Source: Thermodesulfovibrionales bacterium (GTDB taxonomy: Bacteria; Nitrospirota; Thermodesulfovibrionia; Thermodesulfovibrionales; Dissulfurispiraceae). Taken from it: a stretch of DNA of 37,063 nucleotides. Below, in pieces: positions 1-7,532 of the stretch; position 1 is the first letter of the stretch, and every line of letters begins with the position of its first letter. Both the position numbers and the translations under genes were made by a program. The DNA is taken from positions 1 to 37,063 of the forward strand of contig JASEGS010000017.1 in the NCBI GenBank assembly GCA_030017995.1, read 5' to 3'. The notes below the pieces were generated by a model. It was not told where the DNA came from and did not search any database. It was given only the letters and a program-made list of their open reading frames with translations.

Positions 1-37
1 AAAGAGGATTGCGGCATGAGTCAATTGGTGTCCACTA

Positions 38-67
38 TTGACGGCAGGGGTCAATGTAGCATAAATA
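38..67 (+). promoter_or_regulatory. Candidate promoter of the cobalamin operon
   Basis: TTGACG (38-43) and TAAATA (62-67) are separated by 18 bases, a plausible sigma-70-type promoter about 110 bases before the riboswitch. The -35 element lies in an inverted repeat, ATTGAC (37-42) and GTCAAT (50-55) with a 7-base gap, which could be an operator. Between here and the riboswitch is a possible hairpin (78-86 with 129-137). No convincing gene is seen in 1-182. Confidence 0.3.
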
Positions 68-182
68 ATATTTATGATGCACTAATCCATATCCCATCGC
101 TATTTTTGAGCAAATGGGGATCGCTTGCATTAGCGCAGATTAATATAGTATTTTATCGCATCAAGTCTTTGACTCGATATAA

Positions 183-428
183 AGGAATGCAGCAGAGGAA
201 ATGGGTGCGAGTCCCATACTGTCACGCAGCCGTAAAGGAAACGAAAACCCGATGAAGCCACTGCCGGAAATCTAAGATTTATGATTTATGATTGCAGATT
301 AACTCTAAAATCATCAATCTAAAATCTGAAATCTAAAAGACGGGAAGGCGGGTAAGTAGAAGAGATTGCTGCAATGCACGAAGCATTGTGGCAATAAAAT
401 GTCCTGAGTCGGAATACCGCTCATTCCT
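183..428 (+). promoter_or_regulatory. Cobalamin (AdoCbl) riboswitch
   Basis: The conserved landmarks of the cobalamin riboswitch family occur in order: a GGGTGCGAGTCCC hairpin near 202-214, ACTGTCACGCAGCCG, the B12 box AGCCACTG (256-263), GGGAAGGCGG (342-351), and the 3' GAGTCGGAATACCGC block near 406-420. The closing stem is AGGAATG (183-189) with CATTCCT (422-428), seven perfect pairs. It sits 27 bases before the first gene of a cobalt uptake and corrin synthesis operon, so cobalamin binding is expected to repress the whole set. The variable hairpin after the B12 box is enlarged by an AT-rich repeat insert. Confidence 0.93.
268..338 (+). repeat. Heptamer repeat insert inside the riboswitch
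   Basis: Imperfect tandem units of 7 bases: GATTTAT-like units in the left half (about 270-300) and AATCTAA/AATCTGA units in the right half (about 310-338). The two halves are roughly complementary in orientation (AGATTT versus AAATCT), so the insert can fold on itself and lengthen the variable hairpin between the B12 box and GGGAAGGC without breaking the conserved core. Confidence 0.75.
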
Positions 429-455
429 AAAACCTCGTATGAAGGAGAAGCGACC

Positions 456-1223
456 GTGTTTAAGAAAATTGTTATATTTGCCGTTGTATTGTTTCCTCTG
501 ATTTTATATTTCAATGAAAACTCCTATGCCCTTCACCCGCTAATAACCGAAGACACCGGCGTTCAGGGAAAAGGCAACACAGAGCTTGAATTCGGCATGG
601 AATACGCCCGTGAGTCAGAAGATGGACAGAAACAGACCACTTCCTCAGCAGCGCTCACAATGGCTTACGGACTCACAGACGCTATAGACCTTATTGTCGG
701 CATCCCGTATCAAAGGCTCAGAACAAAGACGGATGAAACAACAACAGAAAACGGCATTTCAGACATGATAGTAGAACTAAAATGGAAATTTTATGAAAAC
801 AATGGATTGAGCCTTGCGTTAAAACCGGGCATCAGCATCCCGTCCGGAGACAAAGACAAAGGACTTGGAAACGGCAAGGCAGCTTACGGAATATATTTCA
901 TCACCACAAAAGAAATAGAGCCTGTAACCCTTCATTTCAATGCCATGTACAAAAGAAATGAAAACAGCATAGAACAGCGTAAAGACCTGTGGCATCTGTC
1001 TTTGGCAGCCGAAGTCAAGGTGGCAGACGGCTGGAGAATAGTGGGAAATATAGGGATGGACAGGAATACCGATAAAGAGTCCGGCAAAAACCCGTCTTTT
1101 GCACTCGGAGGACTTGTATATTCACCGACAAAGGACATTGACATAGACCTCGGTTACAGGCAAGGTCTGAATAAGCCTGCAACCGATTATTCAATCCTTG
1201 CAGGCATTACATGGAGGTTTTAA
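456..1223 (+). CDS. Outer-membrane beta-barrel protein, putative metal/cobalt channel
   Basis: 255 residues. A signal peptide is visible (Lys-Lys near the start, a hydrophobic stretch, cleavage after SYA at about residue 25). The mature part starts LHPLITEDTG and continues as alternating amphipathic strands rich in Gly/Tyr, ending in the aromatic ITWRF, the usual C-terminal signature of outer-membrane barrels. It resembles the broad 'MetA-pathway of phenol degradation' transporter-like family, which is a weak functional guide. The start is GTG, preceded by GAAGGAG. It is the first gene after the cobalamin riboswitch and abuts cbiM, so I infer a role in passage of cobalt (or a cobalt complex) across the outer membrane. 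The barrel call is firm; the substrate is inferred from context only. Confidence 0.75.
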   Translation: MFKKIVIFAVVLFPLILYFNENSYALHPLITEDTGVQGKGNTELEFGMEYARESEDGQKQTTSSAALTMAYGLTDAIDLIVGIPYQRLRTKTDETTTENGISDMIVELKWKFYENNGLSLALKPGISIPSGDKDKGLGNGKAAYGIYFITTKEIEPVTLHFNAMYKRNENSIEQRKDLWHLSLAAEVKVADGWRIVGNIGMDRNTDKESGKNPSFALGGLVYSPTKDIDIDLGYRQGLNKPATDYSILAGITWRF

Positions 1224-1994
1224 ATGAGATTTCAAATTTCAAATTTCAAATTTCAAATTTTCTTTTTACTGTTCACTATTCACTATTCACTATTCACTGC
1301 CTCCGACGCCTATGCCATGCATATTTCTGAAGGCATACTTCCTTTTAACTGGGCAGCGCTCTGGTCTGTTATCTCTGTTCCATTTGTGGCATGGGGTTTA
1401 TATAAGCTCAAAAAACTATCGGCAGTTGACCTTTCATTCAAGCCGCTCGTGGGTTTGATGGCCGCTGTAGTTTTTATAATCTCATGCATGCCTATACCGG
1501 TTCCCACTGCAGGCACATGCTCTCATCCCTGCGGCACAGGAATATCGGGAATACTCGTAGGCCCTGCGATAAGCATATTGATAACTGCAGTGGCATTGCT
1601 GATTCAAGCCCTTTTCCTTGCACACGGCGGCCTGACCACATGGGGAGCCGATATCGTATCAATGGGAGTAATGGGCTCGTTCGCGGGATTTTTAACATTC
1701 AAGGCTTTGCGCTCGATGAAAATAAATCTGGCAGTATCAGGATTTATGGCAGGGTTGTTTGCGGATTGGGCGACATACCTGACAACATCAATAGAACTTG
1801 CATCAGGAATAAAAGGCGACGCGCCTTTCATTCCGTTATTCTATAAGATACTCGTCGCCTTTATTCCCACGCAGCTTCCGCTCGGAATCCTCGAAGGCGC
1901 GATGACGGCAGGCATGATAACGCTCCTTTATAAAAAGAGGCCAGACCTGCTTGTGAAAATGCGCGTTTTGAAACCCGAGGAGGTGGCAGCATGA
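1224..1994 (+). CDS. cbiM: CbiM, substrate-capture component of the ECF cobalt transporter
   Basis: 256 residues. The mature N-terminus MHISEGILP is the CbiM/NikM hallmark: the N-terminal Met-His region ligates the metal. Here it is preceded by a 31-residue signal peptide ending DAYA, so cleavage would expose Met32-His33. Several hydrophobic segments follow, with the conserved SCMPIPVPTAGTCSHPCGTG region around residues 91-110. Nearly all of the signal peptide is encoded by two heptamer repeats (1229-1260 and 1272-1298). The gene begins directly after the stop of the barrel gene and overlaps the CbiN-like gene by 4 bases. It acts in the inner membrane with CbiN, CbiQ and CbiO. Confidence 0.95.
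   Translation: MRFQISNFKFQIFFLLFTIHYSLFTASDAYAMHISEGILPFNWAALWSVISVPFVAWGLYKLKKLSAVDLSFKPLVGLMAAVVFIISCMPIPVPTAGTCSHPCGTGISGILVGPAISILITAVALLIQALFLAHGGLTTWGADIVSMGVMGSFAGFLTFKALRSMKINLAVSGFMAGLFADWATYLTTSIELASGIKGDAPFIPLFYKILVAFIPTQLPLGILEGAMTAGMITLLYKKRPDLLVKMRVLKPEEVAA
1229..1298 (+). repeat. Two heptamer tracts encoding the CbiM signal peptide
   Basis: The first tract (1229-1260) is four and a half units of ATTTCAA; the second (1272-1298) is about four units of TTCACTA. Both are read in-frame without stops, as the cycles I-S-N-F-K-F-Q and F-T-I-H-Y-S-L. Between them they supply the basic/hydrophobic leader of CbiM. Confidence 0.9.
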
Positions 1995-2329
1995 AGTTAA
2001 GAGTTAAGAGTTTAGAGTTAGGAGTTAAAATAAAAACACTACTGCTCTGCTGCTTTGCTGCTCTACTGCTCTTTTTCAGCCTTCAGCCTTCAGCTTTCAG
2101 CGCTGAGAAATGGCCGGGAGTGGATGAGTCGGTTGTAGAAAAGTATGCGAAGGAGCACGGCAGGGAAGCGCGCGAGCCGTTTATCAACACGGATCAGGGA
2201 GACCTTCTGCTTTTTGTATTCCTGATCGCTGGGACTGCCGGAGGTTTTGTTGCTGGATATTACTGGAGAGTTTTAATGGAGCAAAGGACAAAGAACAAAG
2301 AACGTGGAAATATTTGCGGAACACCTTAG
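1991..2329 (+). CDS. cbiN: CbiN-like small membrane subunit of the cobalt transporter
   Basis: 112 residues. A signal peptide (residues 1-38, ending SAFSA) precedes a short periplasmic part (KWPGVDESVVEKYAKEHG, with FINTDQGD) and one transmembrane helix (about residues 70-92, LLLFVFLIAGTAGGFVAGYY). This topology of two hydrophobic segments around a small extracytoplasmic loop matches CbiN, the partner that loads metal into CbiM. The sequence is divergent from enterobacterial CbiN, so the symbol rests on position and topology. The leader is built from three consecutive repeat families and the C-terminal tail (EQRTKNKERG) from a fourth. It overlaps cbiM by 4 bases and cbiQ by 26. Confidence 0.75.
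   Translation: MKLRVKSLELGVKIKTLLLCCFAALLLFFSLQPSAFSAEKWPGVDESVVEKYAKEHGREAREPFINTDQGDLLLFVFLIAGTAGGFVAGYYWRVLMEQRTKNKERGNICGTP
1994..2101 (+). repeat. Three back-to-back repeat families in the CbiN leader
   Basis: 1994-2030 has five units like AGTTAAG (period 7); about 2040-2072 has four units like ACTGCTCT (period 8); about 2075-2101 has four units of TTCAGCC/TTCAGCT (period 7). A perfect AGTTAAG run would read AGT TAA, a stop, at the seventh codon. The third unit is AGTTTAG exactly there, giving AGT TTA and keeping the frame open. Confidence 0.88.
2283..2303 (+). repeat. Heptamer tract between CbiN and CbiQ starts
   Basis: Three units of AAAGGAC/AAAGAAC encode the last basic residues of the CbiN-like protein and end just at the GTG start of cbiQ (2304), taking the place where a ribosome-binding site would lie. 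Confidence 0.75.
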
Positions 2330-3005
2330 AAAAGACCATCTGCTTTCAAAGGTTGATGCAAGGATAAAGCTCCTCTCGGCTTTATCCTTGCTCGGCATGG
2401 TATTAAGCTATAAAGGGTTTGCATTCCCCGTCATCATCACTGCGATATGCGTCTTTCTCTGCGTCAGGATGAAAATCCCTCTTAAAATATTTATCCTGAG
2501 ATTTTCAGAGCCGCTGTTCATAGCCGCTGTAATAGTCCTTCTTAAATTTTTCATCTCCGGCAGAGACGGCCTGATAGACGGCATTCTGATCGCATGCAGG
2601 ATTATAGGCGCTGTATCGGTCGTCGCTGTTTTAGGCTTCTCAACGCCATTCACAGAGATAATGTCAGCGCTTTCATGGATGCGCATCCCAAAAGGCTTTA
2701 TAGAGATACTCATGCTTGCCTACCGTTATGTATTCGTGCTTTTAGAAGACGCGATGGTAATTTACAACGCTCAGAAAAACCGTCTCGGCTATTGCAGCAT
2801 CAAGCGGGGATTAAGCTCTTTCGGGACATTGGCAGGGTCTTTGGTCTTAAAGGCATTCGAACACAGCCACAACATTACTACTGCAATGATTCAAAGGGGC
2901 TATGACGGCAATATTCCGGCAATGAAACACAAGCCTTTTAAGCTCCATGATATTGCCTTCTCTGTTATCCTTATCACTATAATAGGTGCGCTATGGACGA
3001 TATAA
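2304..3005 (+). CDS. cbiQ: CbiQ, transmembrane (T) component of the cobalt ECF transporter
   Basis: 233 residues with about five or six hydrophobic helices and the CbiQ-type beginning FAEHLRKDHLLSKVDARIK (compact 'DPRxK'-like motif). The cytoplasmic coupling region, about residues 150-195, ends in the family's Arg-Gly motif, here QRGYDGN. It couples ATP hydrolysis by CbiO to movement of CbiM. The start is GTG at 2304 inside the end of cbiN; no good Shine-Dalgarno is visible, so it is probably translationally coupled. The 3' end overlaps cbiO by 13 bases. Confidence 0.93.
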   Translation: MEIFAEHLRKDHLLSKVDARIKLLSALSLLGMVLSYKGFAFPVIITAICVFLCVRMKIPLKIFILRFSEPLFIAAVIVLLKFFISGRDGLIDGILIACRIIGAVSVVAVLGFSTPFTEIMSALSWMRIPKGFIEILMLAYRYVFVLLEDAMVIYNAQKNRLGYCSIKRGLSSFGTLAGSLVLKAFEHSHNITTAMIQRGYDGNIPAMKHKPFKLHDIAFSVILITIIGALWTI

Positions 3006-3874
3006 AGAGAATACAGAACACAGAACACAGAACACAGAAAAAGGACATCCGCATATCAGTGGAAATAAATTCTTTTAAATATCCCGATGGAACGCAGGCA
3101 GTATCAGGGATAAACATAGAAGTCAACAGGGGAGATTTCATAGGCCTGCTTGGGTCAAATGGCTCAGGCAAAACAACCCTTCTAAAAATAATGGACGGCT
3201 TGATTAAAGATTATGAAGGCAGCGTTTGCCTTGACGGCGTGGACATTAAAAAGCTTACGCCAAAAGATATTTATAGAAAAGTAGGCCTCATATTCCAGAA
3301 CCCTGATGATCAACTCTTTGCGCCTACAGTATTTGAAGACGTGGCTTTCGGGCCAACCAATATGGGTTTTTCGGAAAAAGAGATTAAATCAAGAGTAGCA
3401 GATGCACTCAGAAATGTAGAAATGGACGGATATGCGAAAAAGACGATTCACAACCTAAGCTTTGGACAGAAAAAAAGGGTATGCATCGCAGGCCTTTTAG
3501 CAATGGGGCATGAGATATTGCTCCTCGATGAGCCTACGGCAGGATTGGACCCTATGGGAGAGTATAAAATGATGAATCTTCTGACAAAACTAAATAAAGA
3601 AACGAGCGTAACAATCGTCATGGCAACGCACAGCGTTGACCTTGTGCCGCTGTTTTTAGACAGGCTTTACATACTGAGCAAGGGGCATATTGTAAGGGGC
3701 GGCGCTCCTGAAGAAGTATTTACCGCGCCAGATGAAATGGCTAATATAAAGCTCAGACTGCCGCAGATTGCTGAACTTATTTACAAGCTAAAGCATGAAG
3801 ACAATCTGCCGTTCAAGAAAATACCTTTGACAATCGGCGAGGCAAGAAGGGAGATGGTGCGATTGTATGCGTAA
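2993..3874 (+). CDS. cbiO: CbiO, ATPase of the cobalt ECF transporter
   Basis: 293 residues. ABC ATPase motifs are complete: Walker [10 protein letters not shown] (54-62), Q-loop Gln102, signature LSFGQ (155-159), Walker B ILLLDEP (175-181) and H-loop His213. The N-terminus carries a non-conserved, repeat-encoded extension (about residues 6-18, [12 protein letters not shown]) before the usual first strand. The last residues overlap the adenosyltransferase gene by 8 bases, consistent with one polycistronic mRNA. It energises cobalt import with CbiQ and CbiM. Confidence 0.95.
   Translation: MDDIKRIQNTEHRTQKKDIRISVEINSFKYPDGTQAVSGINIEVNRGDFIGLLGSNGSGKTTLLKIMDGLIKDYEGSVCLDGVDIKKLTPKDIYRKVGLIFQNPDDQLFAPTVFEDVAFGPTNMGFSEKEIKSRVADALRNVEMDGYAKKTIHNLSFGQKKRVCIAGLLAMGHEILLLDEPTAGLDPMGEYKMMNLLTKLNKETSVTIVMATHSVDLVPLFLDRLYILSKGHIVRGGAPEEVFTAPDEMANIKLRLPQIAELIYKLKHEDNLPFKKIPLTIGEARREMVRLYA
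3013..3038 (+). repeat. Heptamer tract in the CbiO N-terminus
   Basis: About three and a half units of ACAGAAC, read in-frame as a short polar extension before the ATPase fold. It lies immediately after the cbiQ stop, so it marks the gene junction. Confidence 0.85.
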
Positions 3875-4385
3875 GGGATATGTGCAGGTTTACACCGGGA
3901 ACTCCAAGGGCAAGACAACAGCCGCGCTCGGCCTCGCGCTGAGGGCTGCGGGAGCTGGATTAAAGGTGTTTTTTGCCCAGTTTATAAAAAAGCGCCTATG
4001 TAGCGAACACAAAGCATTAGCCAGATTCTCAGACTTAATAACCATTAGGCAGTTCGGCACAGGTTTTATTCGGGGCGGTGCGCCATCTCAGGATGCTCTG
4101 AGCGCTGCTCAAAAAGGACTAAAAGCGGTTAAGAAAGCTGTAATGTCAGGCAATTACGACGTGGTCATTTTAGATGAGATTAATATTGCCATTCATAGCA
4201 GGCTCATCAACCCGGATGAAGTTATTGAAATCATCAATAATAAACCTCTCAAAACAGAGATAGTACTGACAGGCAGATATGCAGATGAAAACATTATAGA
4301 AAGAGCAGATCTTGTTACAGAAATGAAGGAGATCAAGCATTACTACAAAAAGGGCGTAAAGGCACGGAAGGGGATTGAGCATTGA
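3867..4385 (+). CDS. cobO: Corrinoid adenosyltransferase (CobA/CobO/BtuR type)
   Basis: 172 residues, close to the family length. P-loop GNSKGKTT (11-18) follows the typical start KGYVQVYTG. The segment VVILDEINIA is the second conserved block, and the C-terminal ERADLVTEMKEIKHYYKKG motif is typical. The enzyme transfers the adenosyl group of ATP to cob(I)alamin or cobyrinate intermediates. The start is ATG inside the end of cbiO. The gene overlaps cbiD by 4 bases, and the operon position next to cobalt uptake supports the call. Confidence 0.94.
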   Translation: MRKGYVQVYTGNSKGKTTAALGLALRAAGAGLKVFFAQFIKKRLCSEHKALARFSDLITIRQFGTGFIRGGAPSQDALSAAQKGLKAVKKAVMSGNYDVVILDEINIAIHSRLINPDEVIEIINNKPLKTEIVLTGRYADENIIERADLVTEMKEIKHYYKKGVKARKGIEH

Positions 4386-5524
4386 AAAGGCATCTTCGTT
4401 CGGGCTATACAACAGGCGCATGCGCCGCTGCTGCTGCAAAGGCAGCAACGATTTTATTAGTCAGAAGTCAAGAGTCAGAAGTCAAGAGTGCAAGGACTGT
4501 AAAGGAAGTGGAGATTCCTTTCCCTGATGGGAGCAGACACATATTCAAAATATCCGACTCAGGCTGTAAAGATAACCTTGCTTATGCATCGATTATCAAG
4601 GATGCAGGAGATGACCCTGATGTAACAAATGGAGCGGAGATAAGAGCCGAAGCCCGGCAGTGCGATAGTGCGAAAGGATTAGTTTTAAAAGGCGGCAAAG
4701 GTGTCGGGATAGTTACTAAGCCCGGTCTTGCCGTGCGTGTTGGCGAGCCTGCAATCAATCCTGTTCCGAGAAAGATGATACTGGAAGCGGTAATGGAAGC
4801 AATTGCAGAGCAGAAGAGCGGAAGACCAGAAGATCAGCAAAAAACTACTACTGCGCTTCTGCGCTTCTGCGCTTCTGCGCTTGAGATTACTATCTCTGTA
4901 ACTCACGGCGAAGAGCTTGCAAAAAAAACTCTGAATCCGAGGCTTGGCATAATAGGCGGAATCTCCATACTCGGAACGACTGGGATTGTTAAGCCTCTTT
5001 CTACAGAGGCATGGACAGCGACTATTACATCATCAATGGATGTTGCAAGGGCAATGGGACATGATGAGATAGTTCTGTCGGCAGGAAGGGCGTCCGAATT
5101 GGCGCACATGAAAAAATACAAGTTCTCAGAAGAGGCTTATGTGATGATGGGAGATTACCTTGAGTTTTCGCTCCTTGAAACAAAAAAACACGGATTTAAA
5201 AGAATCCACCTCTGCGCTCAGTGGGCAAAGATGCTAAAAATAGCGATGGCAACACCACAAACTCATGTGAGGCACGGGGCCATAAATATAAAAAAGGCAG
5301 CCGAATTCCTCAATAGCCTCGGTATTAAAATCCCAACAGACAGGGACTTTAACACAGCACGGGAAATATATGAATTAATCAATTCCACAGTCAGCAAACC
5401 GCAATCCGCATTAAAAAAAGTCTGCCGCGCTGCGAAAGGATACGCTGGATCACTCACATTGGGAATTCCGGTTAGCGCCTATCTTGTATCATATGATGGA
5501 GATATAATAGTAAACAGTGAATAA
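4382..5524 (+). CDS. cbiD: CbiD, cobalt-precorrin-5B C1-methyltransferase
   Basis: 380 residues. Family blocks visible are SGYTTGACAAAAAKAA (about 7-22), KGGKGVGIVTKPGLAV, NPVPRKMI, the GGISILGTTGIVKP block and LSAGRASELAH. Start TTG at 4382 is taken because it gives the conserved KRHLRSGYTTG beginning and overlaps the cobO stop by 4 bases. Two repeat-encoded inserts interrupt non-conserved loops: residues about 27-37 (SQESEVKS) and about 143-167, just before the conserved ITISVTHGEE segment. The second lengthens the protein compared with usual CbiD but leaves the conserved blocks intact, so activity is expected. Confidence 0.94.
   Translation: MKRHLRSGYTTGACAAAAAKAATILLVRSQESEVKSARTVKEVEIPFPDGSRHIFKISDSGCKDNLAYASIIKDAGDDPDVTNGAEIRAEARQCDSAKGLVLKGGKGVGIVTKPGLAVRVGEPAINPVPRKMILEAVMEAIAEQKSGRPEDQQKTTTALLRFCASALEITISVTHGEELAKKTLNPRLGIIGGISILGTTGIVKPLSTEAWTATITSSMDVARAMGHDEIVLSAGRASELAHMKKYKFSEEAYVMMGDYLEFSLLETKKHGFKRIHLCAQWAKMLKIAMATPQTHVRHGAINIKKAAEFLNSLGIKIPTDRDFNTAREIYELINSTVSKPQSALKKVCRAAKGYAGSLTLGIPVSAYLVSYDGDIIVNSE
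4459..4490 (+). repeat. Heptamer tract in cbiD, first
   Basis: Four and a half units of AGTCAGA/AGTCAAG, translated SQESEVKS, placed between the N-terminal helix and the next strand of CbiD. Confidence 0.9.
4810..4882 (+). repeat. Octamer tracts in cbiD, second
   Basis: Two period-8 families side by side: CAGAAGAG/CGGAAGAC/CAGAAGAT units at 4810-4838 and four near-perfect CTGCGCTT units at about 4851-4882. Both are in-frame and stop-free (the second reads L-R-F-C-A-S-A-L). They form an extra loop of about 25 residues. Confidence 0.9.
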
Positions 5525-6779
5525 ATTATATGTCATAGGCATCGGCTACAAGCCGCTCGATAAAAAGGCGCGGGAGATTGTGCTTAGCGCTGAAATCATT
5601 CTTGCATCCAAACGACTTCTTGAGGTCTTTGAGCAGTATGACGAATATAAGACGGTCAAGGATAAAATTTTAATACTGAACAATGTAGATGAAACGATTA
5701 ACTATATAAAATCTCGAATCCCTAATCTCAAATCTCATATTGTCTTATTAGCATCTGGGGATCCTGCTTTTTTTGGCATCGGCAGAAGGACGATCAGAGA
5801 ATTCGGCAAGGATATGGTTGAGATAATCCCAGACCTATCGTGTATTCAAATGGCTTTTACAAAAATAAAAGAGTCTTGGGATGATGCATTCCTTATGAGC
5901 CTTCATGGAGGCCCTGACCCTGAAAAAAGAAGAAGGCTGCCATATGAGATAACGGATATTCCCTCTTTACTTCAGCAGCACAATAAAATCGCTATTCTGA
6001 CCGATAAAGAAAATAATCCGTCAAAAATTGCAGTGGCTTTAAACTCGTCATTTATCGTTCGTCACTCATCGCTGATTATGAATGTATGCGAAAGGCTGGG
6101 CTATGATGATGAAAGGATTATTTCAGGCCCGCCTAAAGAAATTGCCTCGCAATCATTCAGGGAGCCTAATGTGGTGATAATACAGAAGACAGAAGACAAA
6201 ACACAGAAGACGGATATAGTATTTGGGCTTAAAGAAGATGATGTCGTTCATTCAAGAGGCCTTATAACGAAGGACGAGATACGAGCTGTAACATTACATA
6301 AATCAAGGCTTCCTCAAAAAGGTGTATTCTGGGACATAGGAGCAGGCTCGGGCTCTGTATCAATAGAAGCAGCGGGATTATATCCAGAATTGGATGTATT
6401 TGCCATCGAAAGAGATGAAGAACAGATTAATAATGCCAGAACAAACAAAATTAGATTCAATGCGACTAATATAAGAATAATAAAAGGCGAGGCGCCTGAT
6501 GCCTTGATAAACCTTCCGCATCCCGACAGAGTCTTCATTGGAGGAAACGGTGGAAACCTCAAAAAAATAATAGATTTTATTGCTCTGTTGCCGACTAAAA
6601 TCATTGTTATAAACGCCACTACAATAGAGACGTTAAATGAGGCTATCAAGTGCCTTGAAAATAAAAGTTTTGAGATCGAAATATCAGAAGTCTCCATATC
6701 AAGATCAAAGACAATAGCAGGCAAAAGACACATGAGTGCATTAAATCCAGTATTTGTTATTGTTGGAGAGAGGCTATAA
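5517..6779 (+). CDS. cbiET: CbiE-CbiT fusion: cobalt-precorrin-7 C5- and -6B C15-methyltransferase
   Basis: 420 residues. The first part (about 1-215) is a CbiE tetrapyrrole methylase: KLYVIGIGYKPL start, LASGDPAFFGIGRR, and LHGGPDPEKRR. The second (about 236-420) is CbiT: VHSRGLITKDEIRA, then the SAM-binding WDIGAGSGSVSIEAA near residue 270 and FIGGNGGNLKK. CbiT also decarboxylates C12. The order equals CobL of the aerobic route. The linker (about 222-232, TEDKTQKT) is encoded by a heptamer tract; two more tracts lie inside CbiE. Start is GTG overlapping the cbiD stop. It abuts cbiL with no gap. Confidence 0.94.
   Translation: MNKLYVIGIGYKPLDKKAREIVLSAEIILASKRLLEVFEQYDEYKTVKDKILILNNVDETINYIKSRIPNLKSHIVLLASGDPAFFGIGRRTIREFGKDMVEIIPDLSCIQMAFTKIKESWDDAFLMSLHGGPDPEKRRRLPYEITDIPSLLQQHNKIAILTDKENNPSKIAVALNSSFIVRHSSLIMNVCERLGYDDERIISGPPKEIASQSFREPNVVIIQKTEDKTQKTDIVFGLKEDDVVHSRGLITKDEIRAVTLHKSRLPQKGVFWDIGAGSGSVSIEAAGLYPELDVFAIERDEEQINNARTNKIRFNATNIRIIKGEAPDALINLPHPDRVFIGGNGGNLKKIIDFIALLPTKIIVINATTIETLNEAIKCLENKSFEIEISEVSISRSKTIAGKRHMSALNPVFVIVGERL
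5710..5737 (+). repeat. Heptamer tract in the CbiE half
   Basis: Four units of AATCTCA/AATCTCG/AATCCCT, read as SRIPNLKSH, just before the conserved ASGDPAFFG strand. A more degenerate tract of the same period (TCGTCAT-like units) lies at 6043-6074. Confidence 0.7.
6182..6212 (+). repeat. Heptamer tract at the CbiE-CbiT junction
   Basis: Four units of ACAGAAG (one degenerate, ACAAAAC) encode the linker between two enzymes that are separate proteins in many bacteria. Confidence 0.85.
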
Positions 6780-7532
6780 ATGACTGGCAAACTTTATGTC
6801 ATCGGCGTTGGCCCGGGAGACCCTGAACTCTTAACTCTCAAGGCAGTGAGAATTCTCAGGGAAGTTCCCTGCATATGCGTGCCAAAAGGCAAAGAAGAGG
6901 GACAGAGCCTTGCATTGTCTATTGCACAAAAGGCAATAAACCTTGATGGTAAAGAGATTTTAGAAGCATATTTCCCAATGGTGAAGACGAGAGAAAGTCA
7001 GGAGTCAGGAGTCAATAGTCAGGGGATAAAAAAAATATCTGTGAATGGGCTTGATGAAAAATGGGATGAGGCGGCAGATGCAATTTTAAACAAATTAAAA
7101 AGCGGAACAGATGTTGCCTTTCTTACAATTGGAGATCCGACTATTTACAGCACTTTCTTTTATGTGCATGAAAGACTTGTGAAGGTATCTCCATGCCTGC
7201 AGATAGTCTTTATACCGGGCATATCATCAATTAATGCCTCTGCAGCGGCAGCAGGCACATCCCTGAGCCTTGCCGATGAAAAGATTGCCATACTGCCCGC
7301 CACATATATTGAAGACATAAAGGATACGCTAAAAGAATTTGATACAGTTATTCTTATGAAGGTGCACAGGGTGTTTAGTAAGATACGCTCTGCTCTCAGG
7401 GAGCTTGCCCTCATTGAAAAAACAATCTATATATCAAGGGCTGGCATGGATGAAGAGAAGATATTTAAAAACCTTGATGATGTAAAGGATGAAGACCTAA
7501 ATTATTTTTCACTGATGATAATAAGGAAATGA
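6780..7532 (+). CDS. cbiL: CbiL, cobalt-precorrin-2 C20-methyltransferase
   Basis: 250 residues, tetrapyrrole methylase fold. The first SAM-binding loop is GVGPGDPELLTLKAVR near the start; the second conserved block is AFLTIGDPTIYST, followed by FIPGISSINASAAAAG. CbiL-specific features are the KEEGQSLAL segment and the long middle insertion. A repeat-encoded loop (about residues 73-84, ESQESGVNSQG) falls in that variable insertion. The stop overlaps the next gene by 4 bases. It methylates C20 early in corrin synthesis. Confidence 0.93.
   Translation: MTGKLYVIGVGPGDPELLTLKAVRILREVPCICVPKGKEEGQSLALSIAQKAINLDGKEILEAYFPMVKTRESQESGVNSQGIKKISVNGLDEKWDEAADAILNKLKSGTDVAFLTIGDPTIYSTFFYVHERLVKVSPCLQIVFIPGISSINASAAAAGTSLSLADEKIAILPATYIEDIKDTLKEFDTVILMKVHRVFSKIRSALRELALIEKTIYISRAGMDEEKIFKNLDDVKDEDLNYFSLMIIRK
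6996..7025 (+). repeat. Heptamer tract in cbiL
   Basis: Four units of AGTCAGG (one AGTCAAT), in-frame, placed in the variable loop between the first and second conserved blocks of CbiL. Confidence 0.9.

Noticed and set aside
16-255. 79-codon open frame at the left edge
   Set aside because: It runs through the conserved riboswitch core and ends inside it; no family resemblance and no ribosome-binding site.
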